Source of the DNA: DATLAN01 sp035527455
GTDB taxonomy: Bacteria > Planctomycetota > Planctomycetia > Pirellulales > Thermoguttaceae
DNA length: 11,493 bases
Assembly: GCA_035527455.1 (NCBI GenBank)
Contig: DATLAN010000338.1
Span: 1-11,493, forward strand
Reading direction: 5' to 3'
Part shown: piece by piece, positions 5,058 through 11,493 of the stretch
Layout: every line of letters starts with the position of its first letter
Position numbering within the stretch: the stretch's first letter is position 1
Made by a program: the position numbers and the translations under genes
Notes under the pieces: generated by a model
What the model was told of the DNA's origin: nothing
The model's input: the letters and a program-made list of their open reading frames with translations, nothing else
Database searches by the model: none

Positions 5058-6884
5058 ATGTCTCGAAGTCGTGTTTTGCTGGCAGTGTTTCTCCTGGGCG
5101 CGTCCGCATGGGAAGGCGCCGGGGCGGCGGATCGCGCGCCGACCGATCCGAATCCGGCCACACCCGAACAGGTGCTCGGACATCATCTGATCCGTTCGGC
5201 TCGACTCGGGCCGGCCGAGACGGAAGACGGCGGCGTTAACCTGATGCCGTGGCGCGAACAGGACGACGTGGTCGAAGGCTGGGACTGGTCGCTGCCGAAC
5301 GGGATCGAGCCGGTTCCCCGTTCCGGACTTGTTTTCTCACCGCGCGAGCAGCGGCGTTTTCCGGGCAACAAGCTGGCCGACGTGGCCGTCTTCTGGCGCG
5401 ACGTCGAGCCGGAAGAAGGGCATTTCGATTTCGAGCCGCTCCACCGAAAGCTCGAGAACCTGCCGGAAGACATCACGGGCTATCGATTCCATTTCTACGC
5501 CACGGTGGCCTACCGGTTGAGCAATGATCGCAAGGAGCGGATCGCACCGCAGTGGCTCGCGAAGTACGATATTCCGGTAATCGACATGACGAGCGTGGAA
5601 GGACGCTTCCAGTTGTTCAACTACCCGATCTGGGATGAACGCTATCACAAGCGATACCTTCGCGTGATCGAGGCCATGGGCCGCAGCGGTATCCCGCAAC
5701 TCGAAGGATTGCGGATCGTCTACGTAGGGGCGATCTCGAAAAGCTGGGGCGAAGAGTTGTACATCCCGCGCGAGGTCGGCGCGTGGTGCGAGCAACACGT
5801 CGGCCTCACCCCCGACGTGCTCGAAAAGTGCCTCAACGAGCGGCTCGATGCTTGGGCCGCGGCCTTTTCCGGCGTGGAATACAAGCTGGCCTGGGTCGGC
5901 GCCGGCAGCGATGGAGGCGGGGGAGAGCTGGACTACCGCGGCATGGGGGACCGGGTGATCCAACACGCCTACGATCTGGGGATGGGGCAACGTTGCGGGT
6001 TCGTCGAGAACTATCTGTATCAATTGAACAGCCCATGGCTCGGACAGCACGTCGATGACGAGGGCCATCTCGTCGTGGACGAAACGTGCGCGCCGATTGC
6101 CGAGAACCGGGCGTTCGGCGACGAGAACGAAGAATACGGCCGCTATTGGACCGGGCGTTTCGGTCCGCTGGAAACCCATCCGTACCGTTACCACCAGTCG
6201 ATGATCCGCGCGCTGCAAATGCGTCGCAACTACCTTTGCATGTCGTCGGCGTCGGTGGACATGGATCCGCCCCTGACCGCCTACGTCAGCCTGGCCTTGG
6301 GCCGCAACGTGCACGACTCGCCCGATGCCTTCTGCTATTTGCGCCAGAGTACGGTCCGTGCCTCGTCCGCGGGAAAGCAGGGCAAAACGACGCCCATCCG
6401 CAACTTCGAGCGCTGGCTGTCGCAACGCGATCGGGATGGATACCGCACGACGCCCGCCATTCGCGCCGCGCAGCACGAGATGATGTGGATGGTGCCGCCG
6501 GAGTTGAAATACGATTGGATCGCCCGCCGCACCGACATGGCCAGCGAGAATCGTCGCATCGGACTGGCCCTGGACGATCGCTTTCTCAGCGGAGGGCCTT
6601 ACCGAGTGGCCATCAAGGTCACCTACCACGACGTCGGTCACGGTCGCTGGGCACTGGTCTATGCCCTGCCCGAGGAATCACACGCCCGACGCTCGATCCA
6701 GTGTGGCGACACGGGCAAGGTTTTTACCGCCACGTTCCATTTATCCGACGCCTGCTTCCCCGCCGGGGAGGATGATTTCGATTTTTACATCGAAGCCGAA
6801 GGTGAAGACGCCACCGTGTCGTTCGTCCGCGTGATCAAGACGCCCCGCCCGTCTTCGACGGAATTATCGCCGCCCATCAAGTGA
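5058..6884 (+). CDS. Exported TIM-barrel glycoside-hydrolase-like protein
   Basis: A 608-residue protein from ATG 5058, where the signal peptide starts (VLLAVFLLGASAWEGAGAAD); a GTG at 5010 is in frame but less likely. The N-terminal two thirds recall clan GH-A barrels (GH42/GH35/GH5-like). VFWRDVEPEEGHFDFEPL matches the 'W..vEP.eG.fdf' strand, followed by FHFYATVAY and YVGAISKSWGEELYIP with Glu232/Glu233 where an acid/base would be expected. RCGFVENYLYQ offers Glu317 as a possible nucleophile. The last ~100 residues (GPYRVAIKVTYHDVGHGRWALVYAL, in part, to DFYIEAEGEDATVSFVRVIKT) look like a beta-sandwich that often follows such barrels. Residue roles are guesses and the substrate is not readable. 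It ends 10 bp before the GH32 gene, so the two probably act on the same fructose-containing glycan outside the cytoplasm. Confidence 0.6.
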   Translation: MSRSRVLLAVFLLGASAWEGAGAADRAPTDPNPATPEQVLGHHLIRSARLGPAETEDGGVNLMPWREQDDVVEGWDWSLPNGIEPVPRSGLVFSPREQRRFPGNKLADVAVFWRDVEPEEGHFDFEPLHRKLENLPEDITGYRFHFYATVAYRLSNDRKERIAPQWLAKYDIPVIDMTSVEGRFQLFNYPIWDERYHKRYLRVIEAMGRSGIPQLEGLRIVYVGAISKSWGEELYIPREVGAWCEQHVGLTPDVLEKCLNERLDAWAAAFSGVEYKLAWVGAGSDGGGGELDYRGMGDRVIQHAYDLGMGQRCGFVENYLYQLNSPWLGQHVDDEGHLVVDETCAPIAENRAFGDENEEYGRYWTGRFGPLETHPYRYHQSMIRALQMRRNYLCMSSASVDMDPPLTAYVSLALGRNVHDSPDAFCYLRQSTVRASSAGKQGKTTPIRNFERWLSQRDRDGYRTTPAIRAAQHEMMWMVPPELKYDWIARRTDMASENRRIGLALDDRFLSGGPYRVAIKVTYHDVGHGRWALVYALPEESHARRSIQCGDTGKVFTATFHLSDACFPAGEDDFDFYIEAEGEDATVSFVRVIKTPRPSSTELSPPIK

Positions 6885-6894
6885 AAGGAATGAA

Positions 6895-9048
6895 ATGAGT
6901 GGATTGATTCGCACGGTTTGCCTCGTGGTACTCGCCGTCACGACCACGGGCGTTGCCCGGGGGGCGGAGGATCTCGTCATCGCGGACTTCAGGAACAACC
7001 CTTTGCCGGCCGACTGGCAGGTGGAGGGATATGCGTTCGGCTCGCACAGGCCGGGCTCCGAGCGGCAGCAGGCGGCCAAGACTACGCCCAACCAGCGACA
7101 ATACCTGACGGGCAAGCTCACGTCGCCCGAGTTCACCGTCGAGCGCGGCTTCCTGGTGATGGAACTCGGCGGTACCTATCATCCCGAGAAGTGTTGCGTC
7201 GCCCTGGTGATCGACGGTCGGGACGTGCGACGCGTCTCGCCGGGGGAATTCGGCAGTCTCTCGCCGTCGTGCATGGACGTCCGCGAGTTCCTCGGGAAGA
7301 AAGCACGGCTCGAGGCGCGCGACGATCACTTCAACGGTTGGGTGGAACTGGGGCGCGTGTTTCAAGTCGACCAACCGAATCGTGCGGCCCAGGGCAAGAT
7401 ACCCGCGTGGGAGCCGGCCGTCTTCGAGACGAAGATCGGCGAAGCGTTCCTGCTGTTGCCGCTCGACGCCGACTCGGCGCCTCTGCAAACCGTGACCATC
7501 GAAATCGACGGCCAAGAGAAGCTCGCCGCCGACATGCCGCTGGCGATGCACGACGCGGTGAACTATCAGCCGGTCTACGACCTGACCGGCCACCAGGGGA
7601 AGATGCTCCGTGTGTCATATCACAAGACGGCCGACAGCCGAACCGACAAGCTCATTCGGCTCTCCTCCGACATTCCCGAGCACGAGGCCGGCGACGGCAA
7701 GCCGGCCTTCCACGTCCACTGCCGGTTCGGAAAGTTGAACGATCCCAACGGACTGGTCTATCACGACGGGGAGTACCACCTGTTTCACCAATACTACTAC
7801 GGCCTGCGTGCCAAGCACTGGGCACATTACGTCAGCACGGATCTGGTGCACTGGCAAGAGCGGCCCATCGGTCTGTTTCCCGACGCGACCGGCTCGATGC
7901 ACTCCGGCTCGGCCGCGGTCGATTGGCACAATACGGGCGGCTTTCAGGTGGGCGACAAGCCGGCGATCATCGCCGCCTTCACCGGATCGCGAGGCCTGGG
8001 CGGATCGGATAAGCTCCAGGTCCAAGGCATCGCGTACAGCACCGACGGCGCTCGAACATTCACCAAGTACGCGGGCAATCCGGTCCTCGGCCAAGAGCAC
8101 CTGAAAACTTTGAAGACCGACCACAGCCGCGATCCCAAGATCTTCCGGTATTCGCCCACGCGGGGTATGGACCCGAAGGCCGAGGACGGCCACTGGGTCA
8201 TGGTCCTTTTCGAGGATGGCGCCCATTCGATCTTCAGGTCCGACGATCTCAAACAATGGGACAAGCAGGGCAGCGTTCAAGGGTTTCACGAATGTCCCGA
8301 ACTGTTCCCCCTGGCCGTCGACGGCGACCCGCAGAATATCCGCTGGGTCATGTACGGCGCCAGCGGCGACTATCTTATCGGCCGGTTCGACGGCAAGACG
8401 TTCCGGCCGGAAACCGAAACAAAACTCCCCTTCAAGCATGGGGGGCCTTACTACGCGGCTCAGACCTTCAGCGACACGCCGGGCTGTCCGCCTCGTCGCA
8501 TCCAAGTGGGCTGGCAGGCCGACCAAATCTCCTTTCCCATCGAACTGTCGCTACGGACCACGCCCCTTGGGCTGCGATTGTGCTCTCTGCCTGCCCGCGA
8601 GATCGCCGGGCTCTACGCCGGCACCGAATCATGGGACGGCCGGCAACTGCGGGAAACGGATGCGAATCCACTGGAACAATTCGACGGCGGTCTTTACGAC
8701 GTCGAGCTTGACGCCGACGTCAAGAATGCCGAGTGGATCGAACTGACGGTGCGCGGCAAGACGATCCGCTACGAGGTGAAAACCTCCCGGCTGAGCTGCG
8801 AGAACTCGAGCGTCGCCTTGCCGGCAACCGACGGCCGACTCGAGCTGCGGATCCTCGTCGACCACTGCTCGATCGACGTCCACGCCGGAGCCGACGGGCT
8901 CTTCTACATGCCCATGTTCTTCCGCTCGCTTCCGTCGAGGAAGCTCGATCTGAGCGTCGGCGGCAGCGAGGTCAAGCTCGACCGCCTGCGCGTACATCGA
9001 CTCGAATCGATCTGGTCGTTCTGTCCTGGTTCGGCCTCGACTCAATGA
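6895..9048 (+). CDS. Exported GH32 fructan hydrolase (levanase/fructanase-like)
   Basis: A 717-residue protein with a signal peptide (LIRTVCLVVLAVTTTGVARGAE) and AAAGGA 5 nt before the ATG. All GH32 landmarks are present: LNDPNGL with nucleophile Asp283, SGSAAVDWHN, FTGS, RDPKI with transition-state stabiliser Asp413, and ECPELF with acid/base Glu466. GH32 enzymes cleave beta-fructosides (sucrose, inulin, levan) with retention through a five-bladed propeller. The propeller runs from about 265 to 575, followed by the usual C-terminal beta-sandwich (about 590-705). An extra N-terminal part of about 240 residues precedes it, beginning with a beta-rich module (VIADFRNNPLPADWQVEGYAFG to about 155) that may bind carbohydrate. 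That extension makes the protein longer than a minimal levanase of about 500 residues. Export suggests polymer or oligosaccharide substrates. Levan versus inulin preference cannot be read. Confidence 0.93.
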   Translation: MSGLIRTVCLVVLAVTTTGVARGAEDLVIADFRNNPLPADWQVEGYAFGSHRPGSERQQAAKTTPNQRQYLTGKLTSPEFTVERGFLVMELGGTYHPEKCCVALVIDGRDVRRVSPGEFGSLSPSCMDVREFLGKKARLEARDDHFNGWVELGRVFQVDQPNRAAQGKIPAWEPAVFETKIGEAFLLLPLDADSAPLQTVTIEIDGQEKLAADMPLAMHDAVNYQPVYDLTGHQGKMLRVSYHKTADSRTDKLIRLSSDIPEHEAGDGKPAFHVHCRFGKLNDPNGLVYHDGEYHLFHQYYYGLRAKHWAHYVSTDLVHWQERPIGLFPDATGSMHSGSAAVDWHNTGGFQVGDKPAIIAAFTGSRGLGGSDKLQVQGIAYSTDGARTFTKYAGNPVLGQEHLKTLKTDHSRDPKIFRYSPTRGMDPKAEDGHWVMVLFEDGAHSIFRSDDLKQWDKQGSVQGFHECPELFPLAVDGDPQNIRWVMYGASGDYLIGRFDGKTFRPETETKLPFKHGGPYYAAQTFSDTPGCPPRRIQVGWQADQISFPIELSLRTTPLGLRLCSLPAREIAGLYAGTESWDGRQLRETDANPLEQFDGGLYDVELDADVKNAEWIELTVRGKTIRYEVKTSRLSCENSSVALPATDGRLELRILVDHCSIDVHAGADGLFYMPMFFRSLPSRKLDLSVGGSEVKLDRLRVHRLESIWSFCPGSASTQ

Positions 9049-9081
9049 CGGTGAATCAGGAGTTCAACAGAAAGTGACCGG

Positions 9082-9142
9082 AAAAGGGAACATTCTACTC
9101 GTATGGCTCAAAGCCGGCCGGAAAAGTAGAATGTCCCCTTTT
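9082..9142 (+). terminator. Inverted repeat ending in a T-run, terminator-like and REP-like
   Basis: AAAAGGGAACATTCTACT (9082-9099) pairs with AGTAGAATGTCCCCTTTT (9125-9142) at 17 of 18 positions. The 25-nt loop contains a small GGCT-caa-AGCC hairpin. On the plus strand the stem ends in TTTTT (9139-9143), suited to rho-independent termination of the hydrolase operon. On the minus strand the other arm also ends in TTTT, so it could work both ways. CCGGAAAAG occurs twice, 40 bp apart (9078-9086 and 9118-9126). I recall similar 'AAAAGGGGACATTCTACTTTT' repeats in many bacterial genomes, often linked to REP-type transposases; none is present here. Confidence 0.65.
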
Positions 9143-9143
9143 T

Positions 9144-9441
9144 AGCGGGGCACGGGTGGTCCGCCGCCCAGTCGAATGCGTGCCTCTTGGGGAGTGGTCC
9201 TTCTGCGGGGAAGCCGTCCGAAACATCGCCGGCGCGACCTGGGTCGTGGATGCGGGACCGGATGTTCCGTTGCAAGTTGGTGTGGTCCATCCGGCCTCGA
9301 CGGAATACAATCGACTGTCATCCTGTATGAACTTCCCAGCCTGGACGGTGATGATCTCGCTAACGCGGAAGTATCCTGGGGGCGTTCCGTTGTGCGATCC
9401 GTTGATTGGGTGGAGTCGGACTTTATCTGGAGCCAAGCGAC
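9144..9441 (+). other. Intergenic stretch with no recognised gene; possible coding remnant
   Basis: About 300 bp between the terminator-like repeat and the radical SAM gene. Open frames cross it on both strands, but none has recognisable family features, a good ribosome site or a clear start. In one plus-strand frame, 9302-9382 reads STVILYELPSLDGDDLANAEV. This resembles the 'yL.FdLs.L.g..i..AeL' strand of secreted beta-sandwich proteins and may be a relic of one. No convincing promoter for the downstream gene was found. Confidence 0.3.
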
Positions 9442-10842
9442 ATGTTTCGCCAAGTCCTATGCGTCTTTCCCTATCGATGGACTCGCAGTTCAAGGACGTC
9501 CTTCCCGCCGTTGGGGCTGGAATACGTCGCCGCCGCGCTCCGCCCGTATGCCGAGCGGATCGATCTGGTCAACTTCCGGCATGAACGCACGCCCAGCACG
9601 CAGCCGTTCCTTAGGCCGGAGACCGACCTGGTCTGCTATTCCATCAACTGGCCGGAGAACCTGGATCTGATCCGCGACGACATCAACGCGTTGCCGCCGG
9701 GGGTGATGACGATTCTGGGCGGGCGGACGGCGACGGAGAATCCGCGTTACTGGCTCGACGCGTGCCCGAACGTGGACGCCGTGGTCTGCGGCGATGGCGA
9801 GCAGGCGATTACCGAGATCGCCGAGGGGCGCCCGTGGTCGGAAATCGCCGGTCTGGCCCACCGCGGCCGCGACGGTCAAGTGGTCTTCAATCGGCCGCGG
9901 GCCAACGTGCCGCTGGACGACGATCTGATGCCGGCTCGCGAGTTGCGCCGGCATGCGTACTACCTGACGAGCAAGGGCGTGAGCACGGGGATCAAGATAG
10001 ACAAGGTTGCCGGGTCGCGCGGTTGCCCGTTCCACTGCAAGTTCTGCAGCTTCGCGGTCAACCCGTGGGGCGTCAAGCGCGCCTGGACGTCGCGGTCGCC
10101 CGAGTCGATCGTCCGCGAGATCGAGCAGATCGACGCCGACCTGATCATATTCGTCGACGACGTGTTCACGCATCAGCCGGACCGCGTCGCCGAGATCTGC
10201 GACCTGCTGATCGCGAAGAGGATTCGCAAGCACTACATCGTCAACGCCCGGCTGGAGATTGCCAAACGCCCCGACGTCATCCGCAAAATGGAGCGGGCCG
10301 GGTTTCTCGCCCTGCTGATCGGCGTCGAGTCGACGCAGGACGCGACGCTCAAGTCGATGGGCAAGGGGTTCACCATCGAACAGGTCCGCCGGCGGTTCGA
10401 AGTGCTCCGCAAGTCGAAGATAATCATCAACGCCTATTTCATCGTGGGCAACGTCGGCGAAACCGAGGAGCAGATGCTCTCCACGGCGTCGTTCGCCCGG
10501 TCGATCGGCGTGGACCTGATCCACGTCTCCCGCTTGCGCAGCGAGCCGTACTCGGGCCTGGGCGACGTGATCCAGCAGACACCCGGCTACCACATCGACG
10601 CCAACGGCTTCGTCTATAGCGACGACTACTCGGCACAGCACATCGCGAATCTGCGCAAACGGATCGATAGGCGATTCTACAGCCCTCTGCAGGTGGCACG
10701 CGTGGTGACCAAGCTGGCGAGGATCTTGCATTGGCGCGTGAAGGCCAGGGCCGTGCTGACGATTCCCTTCTTCCTGACACTGCTCATCGCCACGCAGGTG
10801 AGCCGGAAGGTGCGCAAGAGGCTGGGCAAACCGGTGAACTGA
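9442..10842 (+). CDS. Cobalamin-binding-domain radical SAM protein (class B type)
   Basis: A 466-residue protein. The start is ATG 9442, with GGAG 9 nt upstream and the typical beginning VLCVFPYRW...SFPPLGLEYVAAAL; an ATG/GTG further up at 9406 is less likely. Residues 1-160 resemble a B12-binding Rossmann domain: PPLGLEYVAAAL, TILGGR at about 91-96 and VVCGDGEQAI at about 114-123. The base-off cobalamin motif DxHxxG is not visible, as in many proteins of this class. The radical SAM core follows with C195-x3-C199-x2-C202 (RGCPFHCKFCS) for the 4Fe-4S cluster, the FVDDVF strand and GVES at 294-297. Relatives include methyltransferases and ring-forming enzymes (BchE, HpnP/HpnR types), often acting on lipids or specialised metabolites. 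A hydrophobic segment at 438-451 followed by a basic tail (SRKVRKRLGK) suggests membrane association. The substrate is unknown and no pathway partners lie beside it. Confidence 0.85.
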   Translation: MFRQVLCVFPYRWTRSSRTSFPPLGLEYVAAALRPYAERIDLVNFRHERTPSTQPFLRPETDLVCYSINWPENLDLIRDDINALPPGVMTILGGRTATENPRYWLDACPNVDAVVCGDGEQAITEIAEGRPWSEIAGLAHRGRDGQVVFNRPRANVPLDDDLMPARELRRHAYYLTSKGVSTGIKIDKVAGSRGCPFHCKFCSFAVNPWGVKRAWTSRSPESIVREIEQIDADLIIFVDDVFTHQPDRVAEICDLLIAKRIRKHYIVNARLEIAKRPDVIRKMERAGFLALLIGVESTQDATLKSMGKGFTIEQVRRRFEVLRKSKIIINAYFIVGNVGETEEQMLSTASFARSIGVDLIHVSRLRSEPYSGLGDVIQQTPGYHIDANGFVYSDDYSAQHIANLRKRIDRRFYSPLQVARVVTKLARILHWRVKARAVLTIPFFLTLLIATQVSRKVRKRLGKPVN

Positions 10843-10860
10843 CGGGCGCGCCACACTGCC

Positions 10861-10928
10861 GTAGCCACGTTCGCCAGAACGTGGTCGTAACCCTTGGGCA
10901 CGCTCCACGTTCTGGCGAACGTAGCTAC
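10861..10928. repeat. 24-bp inverted repeat made of two nested palindromes
   Basis: The arm at 10861-10884 (GTAGCCACGTTCGCCAGAAC and GTGG) is the reverse complement of 10905-10928 with one mismatch. Each arm is also a hairpin: CCACGTTC-gcca-GAACGTGG on the left is perfect, and the right copy has one mismatch. The 20-nt spacer carries no obvious feature. There is no T-run. It begins 18 nt after the radical SAM stop and is built like a paired REP element. Confidence 0.75.
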
Positions 10929-11005
10929 AAGCCTATGAATAATCCGGGCTAAGCGGCCAAACCGTATCACCGATCAAGAAGTTCAACAGAAAGCGAGACT
11001 CGACC

Positions 11006-11493
11006 ATGCTTTCCCGCAATCGTCCGAGTGGTTCCCATATTCTGCCTCTTCTGGTGATTTGCTGCCAGGCATGCTTGATTTGCCCCGGTGCCGAAGCTTC
11101 CGATGCCCACCCGCGCGATTTGGCCGGCCGCATTCTTGCCGATACGGGCGTCCAAGGCGGGTTGATCGTCCACCTCGGCTGCGGCGACGGGCAGCTTACC
11201 GCTGCCCTGTGCGCCGGCGACGGCTATCTCGTACACGGCCTTGACAGCGACGCCGATCAAGTCGCCAAGGCCCGCGCGCACCTCCAGTCGCTCGGCGCGT
11301 ACGGCACAGCGTCCCTCGCTGCCGGCGGCACAGCGTCCTTCGCTGCCGGCGGCACAGCGTCCTTCGCTGCCGGCGGCACTGTATCGGTCGATCGATTCGA
11401 CGGAAGGCATCTTCCCTACATCGACAATCTCGTCAGCTTGATCGTGGTTGAGGACCGCTACGACGTGCCGACCGAGGAGGTGATGCGGGTGCT
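11006..11493 (+). CDS. Exported protein with N-terminal SAM-methyltransferase domain (partial)
   Basis: The first 162 codons of a gene that runs off the window. The start ATG 11006 has only a weak upstream purine-rich match (AAAGCGAG). Residues about 11-32 form a signal peptide with a hydrophobic core (HILPLLVICCQACLI) rich in cysteine and ending near AEA-S. The mature part has class I methyltransferase features: VHLGCGDGQLTAAL at about 55-68 (motif I), GLDSD at about 78-82 (acidic end of strand 2), then VSVDRFDGRHLPYIDNLVSLIVVED. I recall planctomycete proteins with this same domain followed by PQQ-like beta-propeller repeats; the propeller would lie beyond the window. Residues 100-123 are three tandem octapeptides, GTAS(L/F)AAG, placed where relatives as I recall them go straight from 'LG.YG' to 'VSVDRFDG'. 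SAM-dependent chemistry outside the cytoplasm would be unusual, so the domain may be non-catalytic. Confidence 0.75.
   Translation, partial: MLSRNRPSGSHILPLLVICCQACLICPGAEASDAHPRDLAGRILADTGVQGGLIVHLGCGDGQLTAALCAGDGYLVHGLDSDADQVAKARAHLQSLGAYGTASLAAGGTASFAAGGTASFAAGGTVSVDRFDGRHLPYIDNLVSLIVVEDRYDVPTEEVMRV
11303..11374 (+). repeat. Three tandem 24-bp units inside the methyltransferase domain
   Basis: Three adjacent 24-bp units start at 11303, 11327 and 11351. Units two and three are identical and the first differs at one base (ccctcg/ccttcg). Each unit contains the palindrome CAGCG-tccyt-CGCTG and could form a small hairpin. The units keep the reading frame and add GTAS(L/F)AAG three times. Confidence 0.95.

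Noticed and set aside
5337..6641. Minus-strand open frame of 434 codons
   Set aside because: It lies antisense to the exported hydrolase-like gene, has no family features, and reflects third-position GC bias.
9490..10908. Minus-strand open frame of 472 codons
   Set aside because: It is antisense to the radical SAM gene, whose cluster motif and domain order are clear. Its composition is that of a shadow frame.

Overview
This is a GC-rich bacterial window that most resembles a member of the Planctomycetota. The assignment is inferred from the gene mix, since no rRNA or other phylogenetic marker is present. It has a Gfo/Idh/MocA oxidoreductase tail, a PEP-CTERM surface protein, long Arg/Pro/Gly-rich secreted proteins, secreted glycoside hydrolases, a cobalamin-type radical SAM protein, and an exported methyltransferase domain of a kind I recall fused to PQQ-like propellers in this phylum. 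Intergenic spaces are unusually rich in palindromic repeats.

Layout. Positions 1-246 are the 3' end of a Gfo/Idh/MocA-type gene. A perfect TTGACA/TATAAT promoter (318-348) then opens a long, structured leader before a PEP-CTERM gene (549-1466). A repeat block (1485-1710) with an exact 36-bp inverted repeat and several stem-3nt-stem hairpins separates that gene from four leftward genes. These are an AbrB-type antitoxin and Doc toxin pair (2259-1727) with its own promoter/operator, a repeat-rich exported protein (3825-2374), and an exported NTF2-like protein (4783-3884). A divergent intergenic region full of hairpins follows. Next come two rightward genes 10 bp apart: an exported TIM-barrel hydrolase-like protein (5058-6884) and a GH32 fructan hydrolase (6895-9048). 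A terminator-like 18-bp inverted repeat closes them. About 300 bp of unexplained, possibly decayed sequence leads to a class B (B12-binding) radical SAM gene (9442-10842). After another inverted repeat comes the start of an exported SAM-methyltransferase-domain protein (11006 to the window end) that carries an in-frame triplicated 24-bp insertion.

How the genes work together. The clearest functional unit is the exported pair 5058-9048, probably for breakdown of fructan-containing polysaccharide. The second is the self-regulated toxin-antitoxin module, whose toxin appears to lack the usual N-terminal part of Doc. The remaining genes look like independent units set between repeats. No complete new multi-gene defence or biosynthetic system is visible. 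The items that best repay a second look are the coding triple repeat in the exported methyltransferase, the shortened Doc toxin, the two related hairpin families, and the consensus-promoter leader RNA.
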